Assembly: GCA_046302715.1 (NCBI GenBank)
Contig: JBKCHQ010000148.1
Span: 1 to 16,720 of the forward strand
Length of the DNA stretch: 16,720 bases
From: CAMCXT01 sp046302715
GTDB taxonomy: Bacteria; Bacteroidota; Bacteroidia; M30B66
Direction: 5' to 3'
This document shows positions 6,784-13,998 of the stretch, in pieces; position 1 is the first letter of the stretch; every line of letters starts with the position of its first letter. Under the pieces are notes generated by a model. It was not told where the DNA came from, did not search any database, and saw nothing but the letters and a program-made list of their open reading frames with translations. The position numbers and the translations under genes were made by a program.

Positions 6784-8355
6784 TTAATATTGTATAGCAT
6801 CCGAATCCCAGGGATCGGGTTGGTTCATTTTTGATCCCATGATAATGGAATTGGTTTCCTGGTCGAAACTGGCGTTGGGTTTCATTCCTGTGGATGCGTT
6901 ACCACTGCCTTTATCGGGGGGCGGCCCTGATGAAAATCCGTATGGACTGCTGTCTAAATTGGTAAATTTTGCCAAATCGCCAATGTATCGCAGGCCTACC
7001 GACCCCAGGGCTCCATTACGATGTTTGGCAATATGTATTTCGGCCAAACCGGCGGTGGAGCGTCCGTCATCCGTTTCAGTAATCTGGTAATATTCAGGAC
7101 GGTAAATAAACATTACCATATCGGCATCCTGTTCGATGGCACCCGATTCACGAAGATCCGAAAGCTGCGGTACTTTTGAAGCCCCACGTTGTTCCACATT
7201 ACGACTCAACTGCGAAAGGGCAATTACCGGAATATCGAGCTCCTTGGCAATGCCTTTAAGCGATCGCGAAATCATGGAGATTTCCTGTTCCCGGTTACCA
7301 CCTTTCACTTCCGATCCTGCCGTCATCAGCTGCAGATAATCGATAATAATCATCTGTATGTCGTGATTGGCTTTTAATCGCCGAGCTTTTGCACGCAATT
7401 CAAAAATTGACATTGCCGGTGTATCGTCAATAAACAAGGGTGCTTCGCTCAATTCTCGAATCTTGGTATCGAGCTGATGCCATTCGTGGTTTTCGAGCTT
7501 ACCGCGTTTCAGCTTATCGTTGCTCAGCTCGGCCTCGCCCGAAATTAAACGCATAACCAATTGTATTTTCGACATCTCCAGCGAAAATACGGCTACCGGC
7601 TTTTTAAAATCAACCGCAGCATTTCGTGCTAATGCCAATACAAAGGCCGTTTTACCCATACCGGGCCTCGCAGCTAGAATCAATAAATCAGAGCGCTGCC
7701 AACCGGCGGTCATCCTATCGAGAGCCGTAAATCCTGATGGAATACCGCTCAGTCCATCGGGTTGCAATCCAGATTGCTCAATTTGTTTTTTTGCCTCTAT
7801 AATCAAATCGCTGATTTGCGAAAAGTTCTTTTTGATATTTCCCTGTCCAACAGCAAAAAGCTCTTTCTCCGCTTCATCGAGCAGCTCGAGTGCATCGGTA
7901 CCTTCTTCGTAGGCTTTATTGATAATGTTGGACGAAACGCTGATGAGCTCGCGTTGAATTTGTTTCTGATTTAGGATTCGGGTATGAAACTCAACGTTTG
8001 CTGTTGAACCAATACGGTTGGTTAAATATCCGATATAGGCTGCGCCGCCTGCCAAATCTAAATCGCCTTTTTTACGCAGATCCTGCACCACCGTTAATAT
8101 GTCAACAGGTTTTGATTGGTTGAACAAATCCTGAATGGTTTCGAATATTTTCTGATGTTCGGTTTTATAAAAAGTTTCCGGTCTTAACGAATCAATCACA
8201 TGGGCAAGGGCATCTTTGTCAAGCAATAAAGCACCCAACACTGCTTCTTCAATATCTAAAGCTTGTGGGGGCAATTTGCCATGTATAGGCTCAGAAGGGT
8301 TAATGTTTTGAGTAAGGATCGGACGCTTGCGGATTCGTTTTTCTAATTCGGCCAT
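6784..8355 (-). CDS. dnaB: Replicative DNA helicase DnaB
   Basis: The hexameric 5'-3' helicase that unwinds DNA at the replication fork and recruits primase. With the ATG at 8355 it has 523 residues. The N-terminal primase-interaction domain begins at LPPQALDIEEAVLGALL (28-44). The RecA-like domain has Walker A ARPGMGKT (229-236), SLEMSK (258-263), Walker B IIIDYLQLM (336-344), LSQLSRNVEQR (380-390), LRESGAIEQDAD (401-412) and the arginine-finger region HRNG (445-448). The C-terminal linker is Ser/Gly/Pro-rich and ends in PWDSDAIQY, as in other Bacteroidota DnaB proteins. A longer frame from a TTG at 8394 is open, but the ATG is preferred: the extra 13 residues (KTAAAINLSLFS) are not family-like, and a TATCTTTG promoter box lies inside that extension. 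No intein is present. It stands alone, with 127 nt from this start to the bestrophin stop and 58 nt to the next gene. Confidence 0.97.
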   Translation of the reverse strand: MAELEKRIRKRPILTQNINPSEPIHGKLPPQALDIEEAVLGALLLDKDALAHVIDSLRPETFYKTEHQKIFETIQDLFNQSKPVDILTVVQDLRKKGDLDLAGGAAYIGYLTNRIGSTANVEFHTRILNQKQIQRELISVSSNIINKAYEEGTDALELLDEAEKELFAVGQGNIKKNFSQISDLIIEAKKQIEQSGLQPDGLSGIPSGFTALDRMTAGWQRSDLLILAARPGMGKTAFVLALARNAAVDFKKPVAVFSLEMSKIQLVMRLISGEAELSNDKLKRGKLENHEWHQLDTKIRELSEAPLFIDDTPAMSIFELRAKARRLKANHDIQMIIIDYLQLMTAGSEVKGGNREQEISMISRSLKGIAKELDIPVIALSQLSRNVEQRGASKVPQLSDLRESGAIEQDADMVMFIYRPEYYQITETDDGRSTAGLAEIHIAKHRNGALGSVGLRYIGDLAKFTNLDSSPYGFSSGPPPDKGSGNASTGMKPNASFDQETNSIIMGSKMNQPDPWDSDAIQY

Positions 8356-8361
8356 AGAAAA

Positions 8362-8369
8362 CAAAGATA
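8362..8369 (-). promoter_or_regulatory. Candidate -7 promoter box TATCTTTG immediately before dnaB
   Basis: On the minus strand TATCTTTG matches the TAnnTTTG consensus and is followed by only TTTTCT before the dnaB ATG at 8355. Transcription from it would begin at or within a few bases of the start codon, giving a leaderless or almost leaderless mRNA. A TTG lies 22 nt upstream of the box as a possible -33 element, slightly further than usual. The box also argues against the upstream TTG start at 8394. Confidence 0.35.
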
Positions 8370-8482
8370 GATTGATTGCTGCGGCCGTTTTCAATTGTTC
8401 AAAACTTGTTTCGGTCCTAATTTTAGATGAGAAAGCGCAATCGTATAGACTAATTTACTTAGCAAATTGATATCTTTTAATT

Positions 8483-9376
8483 TTAGAATGGTTCTGCCCT
8501 CATCTTACCAACAAGTATCTGCCTTACCGACATGCGAATTCCAAGTGCAATTTCATCTGTGGGCAAATCATTGGCATCATTACCAAACGGATCTTCAATT
8601 TCCTCGGCAATTAATTCCAAACTCGCTAATACGTAAAATATAATCGATACCACAGGTACTACCCAATATCCCAAAGAAAACACAAAGCCAAAAGGCAAGG
8701 TCATTATGTAGAGAAAGATAAACTTCTTTAAAAATACCGAATAGGAAAAGGGAATGGGCGTTTTTCGGATTCGTTCGCAGGCACCTACCGCTTCAGTGAA
8801 ATTGTTGAGTTCGGACTGAAAAAATAACAAATGTTCCGGAAGTAATTTCCCCTCGGCACGCAATTGTTCCATGCGTTTCATGATAGATTGAGCGATATGA
8901 TTGGGTACATGGTCTGCCGCGCTATGCAATTGCGGTTTGAAATCGTGAGTTTCCTCCAGCTCATCGGCATGATGCTCTACACGCAAGTGATTTTTCATAG
9001 CAAAGGCATAATTCGGAATCATTGCTGCAAAATAATTTGCTTCCTGAGGGATAATGGAACTAATCTTTAAAGCCAGATTGCGGCTCGAATTCACTAATGA
9101 GCCCCAAATTTTCCGTCCTTCCCACCAACGCTCATAAGCCGTATTGGTGCGAAAAACCAATAACATCGAAATCACCATGCCCAATGCCGAATGAATTAAT
9201 GATAAGTTCTTTACATGACTCGTATCGCTCAGTTTCCACACCTCCAACTCGAGCCATGCAATAATTCCCGAATACATGCCAATGCTAATAATTAGCGGAA
9301 ATAAGGTGCGAAATGTATCGGCCTTGTGGAACTTAAAAATTAACAGAAACCACTCGCGTGGATTGTATTTAACCAT
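8483..9376 (-). CDS. Bestrophin family (RFP-TM/UPF0187) ion channel protein
   Basis: A 297-residue inner-membrane protein of the bestrophin family (bacterial YneE/KpBest group), which forms pentameric channels for small ions. Visible: the N-terminal YNPREWFLLIFKFHKAD (4-20), first hydrophobic segment 24-45, second segment 60-76 leading into LVFRTNTAYERWWEGRKIWG (73-92, the family signature), the cytoplasmic helical middle, CERIRKTPIPFSYSVFLKKF (200-219) before hydrophobic segments 218-236 and 238-254, and the conserved acidic ELIAEEIEDPFGNDANDLP (254-272) that forms the cytoplasmic neck. Length is typical for bacterial members. The ATG lies inside the metH coding sequence (8-nt overlap), so it is probably transcribed with metH from the SAM-riboswitch leader. 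Ion selectivity cannot be read from sequence; the Klebsiella homologue was reported to favour sodium, animal ones chloride. Confidence 0.93.
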   Translation of the reverse strand: MVKYNPREWFLLIFKFHKADTFRTLFPLIISIGMYSGIIAWLELEVWKLSDTSHVKNLSLIHSALGMVISMLLVFRTNTAYERWWEGRKIWGSLVNSSRNLALKISSIIPQEANYFAAMIPNYAFAMKNHLRVEHHADELEETHDFKPQLHSAADHVPNHIAQSIMKRMEQLRAEGKLLPEHLLFFQSELNNFTEAVGACERIRKTPIPFSYSVFLKKFIFLYIMTLPFGFVFSLGYWVVPVVSIIFYVLASLELIAEEIEDPFGNDANDLPTDEIALGIRMSVRQILVGKMRAEPF

Positions 9377-12300
9377 CTTGCTTTTTATCAGGATCGTAGG
9401 CCAATACCGGACTTAACCAGCGTTCGGCTTCCTCCAATGCCATTCCTTTTCGCGTTGCATATTCAACTACCTGATCTTTCCCAATCTTTCCCAATCCAAA
9501 ATACCTGCTTTCGGGATGCGCAAAATACCAACCGCTAACTGCCGCTGTTGGATACATCGCAAAACTCTCGGTTAACGAAATGCCCGTATTGCGACTTGCA
9601 TCGAGCAGTTCGAACAGGACTGCTTTTTCGGTATGGTCGGGACAGGCCGGATAGCCCGGTGCCGGACGAATACCACGGTATTTCTCGATAATTAAGTCTT
9701 CATTCGAAAGATGATCTTCGTTTGCATAGCCCCAGAACTCGGTACGCATGCGCTGATGCAAGCGCTCGGCAAAGGCTTCGGCCAAGCGGTCTGCCAGTGC
9801 CTTTAGCATAATCGAGCTATAATCGTCGTGCGAAGCTTCGAAACGCGCTATGTGCTCCTCGATGCCAATGCCGGCCGTTACAGCAAATCCGCCGATATAG
9901 TCGTTCGATCCCGAATCGGCGGGTGCAACGAAATCGCTGAGGAAATAATTCGGCTGCCCTTCGGCTTTCTTGTTTTGCTGGCGCAGGTGATGCACGGTTT
10001 TTAAAATTGAAGTGCGCGTCTCATCGGTGTAAATAGCCACATCATCGCCCAATGCGTTAGCCGGCCAAAGTCCGATGACACCATTGGCCTGCAGCCACCG
10101 CTCATCGATAATCTGCTTCAACATACGTTGCGCATCATCGAACACTTTAACCGCTTCTGTTCCCACCACCGAATCAGATAAAATTGCCGGATATTTCCCG
10201 TACAATTCCCAGGTGGCAAAGAAAGGCGTCCAATCGATATACTGCGCCAGTTCGGCCAAATCGTAGTTATCGAGCACTTTAACACCGGTAAATCGTGGCT
10301 TTTGAATGGTAGATGCCGAAAAATCGAGCTTCAGTTTGTTTTTTCGGGCCTCTTCGATGGAAATATATTCTTTGTGCTGACCACGATTGGCGTGCTGTTC
10401 GCGGATGCGTTCGTATTCAGCTCCCAAATCGTTGAGAAATGTGCCTTTCAATTCTTTATTCAGCAACGAACCGGCAACGGGCACCGAACGCGAGGCGTCC
10501 AACACATGCACTCCCGGACCGCTGTATTGCGGCGCAATCTTCACTGCAGTATGGGTTTTCGAAGTAGTAGCGCCACCAATCAACAATGGAATGGTAAAGC
10601 CTTGTTTTTCCATCTCACGCGCCACAGTAACCATTTCGTCTAGAGAGGGCGTAATCAAACCGCTCAAACCAATGATGTCGGCACCCACCTCGCGGGCTTT
10701 GTCCAATATCTGCTGATACGGCACCATAACACCCATATCCACCACTTCGTAGTTATTGCAACCCAAAACCACGCCCACGATATTTTTGCCAATATCGTGC
10801 ACATCGCCTTTCACCGTTGCCATTAAAATAACGCCGTTACTACTGCTTCCCCCGGCCTGCTTTTCGGCTTCGATATACGGCAACAAATACGCAACGGCTT
10901 TCTTCATTACCCGCGCCGATTTCACCACCTGTGGCAGGAACATCTTTCCGCTACCAAACAAATCGCCTACGATGTTCATCCCGTCCATGAGCGGACCTTC
11001 GATAACCTGCAACGGACGCTCGTACAGTTTACGGCATTCTTCGGTGTCTTCGTCGATATATTCTACAATGCCGTTAATCAAGGCGTGCGACAAACGTTGC
11101 TTTACCGGCATCTTGCGCCACTCCTCATCTTTCTCTTGTACTTTGCCCTTGGCCTTGATGGTTTCGGCAAATTCAACCAATCGTTCGGTGGCATCGTTTC
11201 GGCGGTTGAGCAGTACATCTTCAACCCGTTCGAGAAGTTCTTTCGGAATCTCTTCGTACACCTCGAGCTGACCAGCATTCACAATGCCCATATCGAGTCC
11301 GGCGCGAATGGCATGATAGAGAAATGCGCTGTGCATGGCCTCACGCACCCGGTCGTTGCCGCGGAACGAGAACGAAATATTCGACACCCCGCCGCTTACG
11401 CGTGCTCCGTGAAGATTTTCCTTAATCCATCGTGTGGCATTGATAAAATCGACCGCGTAGTTATTATGTTCTTCGATACCGGTGGCCACGGTCAAAATAT
11501 TGGGATCGAAAATGATATCGGTGGCCGCAAAGCCCACTTTCTGCGTGAGAATATCGTATGCCCGCTGGCAAATGGCTATGCGGCGCTCGAAACTATCGGC
11601 CTGGCCTTGTTCGTCGAAGGCCATCACCACCACTGCCGCACCATATCTTTTAACGAGTTTGGCCTGTTCGACGAATTTTTCTTCGCCTTCTTTGAGCGAG
11701 ATGGAGTTTACAATCGACTTACCCTGCACGCATTTCAAGCCCGCTTCGATTACGCTCCACTTCGAAGAGTCAATCATTACCGGCAATTTGGCGATATCGG
11801 GTTCGGCCGCCATCAGATTGAGGAAACGCACCATGGCCGCTTCAGAATCGAGCATGCCTTCGTCCATATTCACATCCAGAATCTGCGCCCCACCTTCAAC
11901 CTGATGCAGCGCCACGGTGAGGGCTTCTTCGTAATTGCCTTCGGTGATGAGGCGCGCAAACTTGCGGCTTCCGGTTACATTGGTGCGCTCGCCTATGTTT
12001 ACAAAATTGGTTTCCTTGCGGATGGTAACGGGCTCGAGTCCGCTGTAGAACGGCAATTCCTCGCGCTGTTCGAGAGCGTGAGGCGCATATTCGGCGGCAA
12101 TGCGTGCAATTTCGCGGATGTGAGGCGGTGTGGTTCCACAGCAGCCTCCGATGATGTTTACCAGGTTGTTTTCGAGGTACTCGCGTATCTGAACACCCAT
12201 TTGTTCGGGCGTTTCGTCGTATTGACCAAAAGCGTTGGGCAGCCCGGCATTGGGATGCGCCGAAATGCGGAATTTGGCATTTTTAGCCAGTGTTTCAACA

Positions 12301-13067
12301 TAGGGCTTTAATTGACGTGCACCTAAAGCGCAATTGAATCCAACGGAAAGCAGGTCGATGTGTGAAACCGAGTAAAGGAATGCTTCGGCGGTTTGTCCGG
12401 TGAGGGTACGTCCGCTTTGGTCGGTAATAGTCCCCGAAACCATCACGGGCATTTTGATGCCATGTTCTTCGCAATACTGGTCGATGGCAAAAAGTGCGGC
12501 TTTGGCATTGAGCGTATCGAAAATAGTTTCGACCAAAAGAATATCGGCACCACCGTCGACAAGGCCACGCACCTGTTCGGTGTAGGCTTCAACGAGTTGA
12601 TCGAAGTTTACAGCACGGTAGCCGGGATCGTTTACATCGGGCGAAATGCTGGCTGTGCGGTTGGTTGGACCGATGGAGCCCGCCACGAAGCGTGGTTTAT
12701 CGGGCTGCAGGGCGGTGTATTTATCGGCGGCTTCGCGAGCTAAACGTGCAGCGGCTACGTTAAGATCGTAAACAATGTGTTCGAGGTGATAATCGGCCTG
12801 GGCAATGCTGGTGCCGCTGAAGGTATTGGTTTCGGCGATATCGGCGCCGGCCTCGAAATAGGCTTCGTGAATTTCGCGGATAATTTCGGGGCGCGTTAAG
12901 GCCAGCAGGTCGTTGTTGCCCTTGAGTGGATGCGGATGGTTTTCAAAATGGCCCTTACGGAAATCTTCTTCTTCCAGTTTATGGCGCTGAATCATGGTTC
13001 CCATGGCACCATCGAGCACAAGAATGCGTTTGTTTAACGCCTCATACAATTCTTTTGATCTCTTCAT
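9369..13067 (-). CDS. metH: Cobalamin-dependent methionine synthase, full length
   Basis: 5-Methyltetrahydrofolate-homocysteine methyltransferase, 1232 residues, with all four modules in the E. coli order. Homocysteine domain: LDGAMGTMIQ (18-27), with zinc cysteines Cys246 (GFNCALGA) and Cys309/Cys310 (GGCCGTTP), one residue off E. coli 247/310/311. Folate domain: NIGERTNVTGSRKF (357-370), LDVNMDEGMLD (397-407), DPNILTVATGIEEH (521-534). Cobalamin cap and Rossmann domain: about 650-880, with DVHDIGKN (755-762); His757 is the lower-axial cobalt ligand, with Asp755 and Ser808 of the ligand triad. Reactivation domain: about 900-1220, with RPAPGYPACPDHTEK (1134-1148) and SGWYFAHPESRYFGLGKI (1178-1195) for AdoMet binding. 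The organism therefore needs cobalamin from synthesis or uptake for this route. Regulated by the SAM-I riboswitch upstream (13132-13234). metF is not adjacent. The 3' end overlaps the bestrophin gene by 8 nt. Confidence 0.98.
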   Translation of the reverse strand: MKRSKELYEALNKRILVLDGAMGTMIQRHKLEEEDFRKGHFENHPHPLKGNNDLLALTRPEIIREIHEAYFEAGADIAETNTFSGTSIAQADYHLEHIVYDLNVAAARLAREAADKYTALQPDKPRFVAGSIGPTNRTASISPDVNDPGYRAVNFDQLVEAYTEQVRGLVDGGADILLVETIFDTLNAKAALFAIDQYCEEHGIKMPVMVSGTITDQSGRTLTGQTAEAFLYSVSHIDLLSVGFNCALGARQLKPYVETLAKNAKFRISAHPNAGLPNAFGQYDETPEQMGVQIREYLENNLVNIIGGCCGTTPPHIREIARIAAEYAPHALEQREELPFYSGLEPVTIRKETNFVNIGERTNVTGSRKFARLITEGNYEEALTVALHQVEGGAQILDVNMDEGMLDSEAAMVRFLNLMAAEPDIAKLPVMIDSSKWSVIEAGLKCVQGKSIVNSISLKEGEEKFVEQAKLVKRYGAAVVVMAFDEQGQADSFERRIAICQRAYDILTQKVGFAATDIIFDPNILTVATGIEEHNNYAVDFINATRWIKENLHGARVSGGVSNISFSFRGNDRVREAMHSAFLYHAIRAGLDMGIVNAGQLEVYEEIPKELLERVEDVLLNRRNDATERLVEFAETIKAKGKVQEKDEEWRKMPVKQRLSHALINGIVEYIDEDTEECRKLYERPLQVIEGPLMDGMNIVGDLFGSGKMFLPQVVKSARVMKKAVAYLLPYIEAEKQAGGSSSNGVILMATVKGDVHDIGKNIVGVVLGCNNYEVVDMGVMVPYQQILDKAREVGADIIGLSGLITPSLDEMVTVAREMEKQGFTIPLLIGGATTSKTHTAVKIAPQYSGPGVHVLDASRSVPVAGSLLNKELKGTFLNDLGAEYERIREQHANRGQHKEYISIEEARKNKLKLDFSASTIQKPRFTGVKVLDNYDLAELAQYIDWTPFFATWELYGKYPAILSDSVVGTEAVKVFDDAQRMLKQIIDERWLQANGVIGLWPANALGDDVAIYTDETRTSILKTVHHLRQQNKKAEGQPNYFLSDFVAPADSGSNDYIGGFAVTAGIGIEEHIARFEASHDDYSSIMLKALADRLAEAFAERLHQRMRTEFWGYANEDHLSNEDLIIEKYRGIRPAPGYPACPDHTEKAVLFELLDASRNTGISLTESFAMYPTAAVSGWYFAHPESRYFGLGKIGKDQVVEYATRKGMALEEAERWLSPVLAYDPDKKQDG

Positions 13068-13131
13068 AAACGCAAATTCATCCTGTCGTTATCAGAAAAA
13101 CCTTGGTATTGCAGAAGAAGATGGTGAAATG

Positions 13132-13234
13132 CTTATCTGCTTCCGTTGCCGGAGTTAGGAATTGGCACCGTTCTTAATTTTGAAGAGGTTGCCAAGACGT
13201 CAAAGGGCCTATTCCCTCGGTCTTTCTGGATAAG
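13132..13234 (-). promoter_or_regulatory. SAM-I (S-box) riboswitch in the metH leader
   Basis: Read on the minus strand, this 103-nt stretch carries the S-box core. P1 is CTTATC (13229-13234) pairing with GATAAG (13132-13137). P2 is AAGAC with GTCTT, plus inner AGGG with CCCT in GAGGGAATAGGCCCTTTGAC, which includes kink-turn GA bases. Next come GGCAACC and GGTGCCAATTCC, the strongly conserved SAM-binding J/P3 elements; P3 ACC-TCTT pairs with AAGA-(AC)-GGT. A P4 region follows, TTCC...GGAA, with an embedded TCCG-GCAA-CGGA GNRA hairpin. The aptamer binds S-adenosylmethionine and normally lowers expression of methionine genes, which fits metH starting 64 nt downstream. No strong GC-rich terminator with a U-run is visible between aptamer and ATG, so the mode of control (termination or translation) is open. 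Confidence 0.94.
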
Positions 13235-13254
13235 TGCAGGTCAATGAACGGCTG

Positions 13255-13285
13255 CAAATGTAAGGCAATCGCTTTGATTTTTAAA
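13255..13285 (-). promoter_or_regulatory. Candidate metH promoter (TTTA-N19-TACATTTG)
   Basis: On the minus strand TACATTTG (13255-13262) is a perfect TAnnTTTG -7 box. Exactly 19 nt upstream, TTTA (13282-13285) matches three of four bases of the TTTG -33 element. Transcription would start near 13248-13250, just before P1 of the riboswitch, which is where a leader for this aptamer should begin. The same -7 box sequence occurs before the 766-aa membrane protein gene. Confidence 0.5.
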
Positions 13286-13315
13286 AATCAATTTCAAGTC
13301 TTGAAAAAATTTCAA
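13274..13315 (-). repeat. Cluster of AT-rich inverted repeats between the CpeT-like gene and metH promoter
   Basis: Three dyads lie back to back. The first is a perfect 18-nt palindrome, TTGATTTTT/AAAAATCAA (13274-13291). The second is TTTCAAG-t-CTTGAAA (13292-13306). The third, overlapping it, is TTGAAA-n3-TTTCAA (13301-13315). They follow the stop of the CpeT-like gene and run into the -33 region of metH. Read on the minus strand, the second dyad is followed by TTGATTTTT, so a weak AT-rich terminator for the upstream operon is possible; operator sites for a dimeric regulator are the alternative. No GC-rich stem is present. Confidence 0.35.
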
Positions 13316-13345
13316 TATAAAAATGCAGATTGATTACCAATGTCG

Positions 13346-13963
13346 CTATTTCCGTATCCTTCTAAATATATACGCTCCTTTGGTAGCGCCCCAAACCTGT
13401 TTGCCTTCTTTGTTGTAGCCTCGGTCCCACGAACACATTTTTTTACGGTCGAGCTTTACTTCGGAGGTGGCATAAGCCGCATTGCGCAAATCAGAAGGGC
13501 AGGTGCCTTCGGAGGTTTTGCCTTCGAATCGGTTGCGGCCCTTGCGCTGTAAAAACACCGAACACCCTTCGCGTAAGGTGAGTGAATCGGGCGTTAAACG
13601 TTCAATTTCCTGCGCTTTTCCGGCAAAACGCAGCGGAGCAGGCAATGTAAATACTTCGCTTTCGAAGGTGCCAGATTTGGGCTCGCTTAGTCGGTAAATC
13701 CTTTGCCGATAAGGTTTATCTATTTTAGAAGCCATAGCCTGTTCGATGTATAGCCAAATACCATCGCTGCGATTGGGCCACACCTGAACTACGCTCAGGC
13801 GAATATCGAAATAGGAGGTGTCTTCCTTGCTTTGGCTCTCGGAGCTGAACGTGCCGGTGAGTAAGCGAGTTAATTTGATTAAATTTTTTGAAGGGACCTT
13901 TGCTTCCTGTGAAAAGACACTCACAGAGCATAAAATCAAAATTAAAATGTACGTGTAGCGCAT
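13346..13963 (-). CDS. Secreted CpeT/CpcT-like protein (PF06206-type), function unknown
   Basis: A 205-residue protein with a clear signal peptide (hydrophobic 4-17, cleavage probably after S18 or Q19) followed by a CpeT-like beta-barrel domain. Family signatures seen: LLTGTFSSESQSKEDTSYFD (34-53), WLYIEQAMASKIDKPYRQRI (70-89), REGCSVFLQRKG (131-142), DLRNAAYATSEV (158-169) and SWDRGYNKEGKQVWGATKG (178-196). In cyanobacteria CpeT/CpcT attaches phycobilins to phycobiliproteins; this genome context has no phycobiliprotein or bilin gene, and the signal peptide sends the protein to the periplasm or outside. The lyase name should therefore not be read as its function; a lipocalin-like ligand-binding role is possible but unproven. 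Cysteines 134, 155 and 177 lie in the mature part. It is 35 nt downstream of the phospholipase-like gene and is the last gene before the metH leader. Confidence 0.85.
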   Translation of the reverse strand: MRYTYILILILCSVSVFSQEAKVPSKNLIKLTRLLTGTFSSESQSKEDTSYFDIRLSVVQVWPNRSDGIWLYIEQAMASKIDKPYRQRIYRLSEPKSGTFESEVFTLPAPLRFAGKAQEIERLTPDSLTLREGCSVFLQRKGRNRFEGKTSEGTCPSDLRNAAYATSEVKLDRKKMCSWDRGYNKEGKQVWGATKGAYIFRRIRK

Positions 13964-13998
13964 GTTTTAATGTGTACGTTTATAATTGAGTTTTCCAA

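Noticed and set aside
8356..8394. Thirteen-residue N-terminal extension of DnaB from a TTG start
   Set aside because: The added residues are not family-like, a promoter-like TATCTTTG lies within them, and a good ATG at 8355 gives a normal-length DnaB.
11085..12311. Open frame of 408 codons on the plus strand inside metH
   Set aside because: It lies fully antisense to strongly conserved metH sequence (folate and homocysteine domains), its product has no recognisable motif, and long antisense frames are expected from the codon usage of this gene.
13346..13963. Annotation as phycobiliprotein chromophore lyase
   Set aside because: Family fold agrees, but signal peptide and absence of any bilin or phycobiliprotein context argue against that function.
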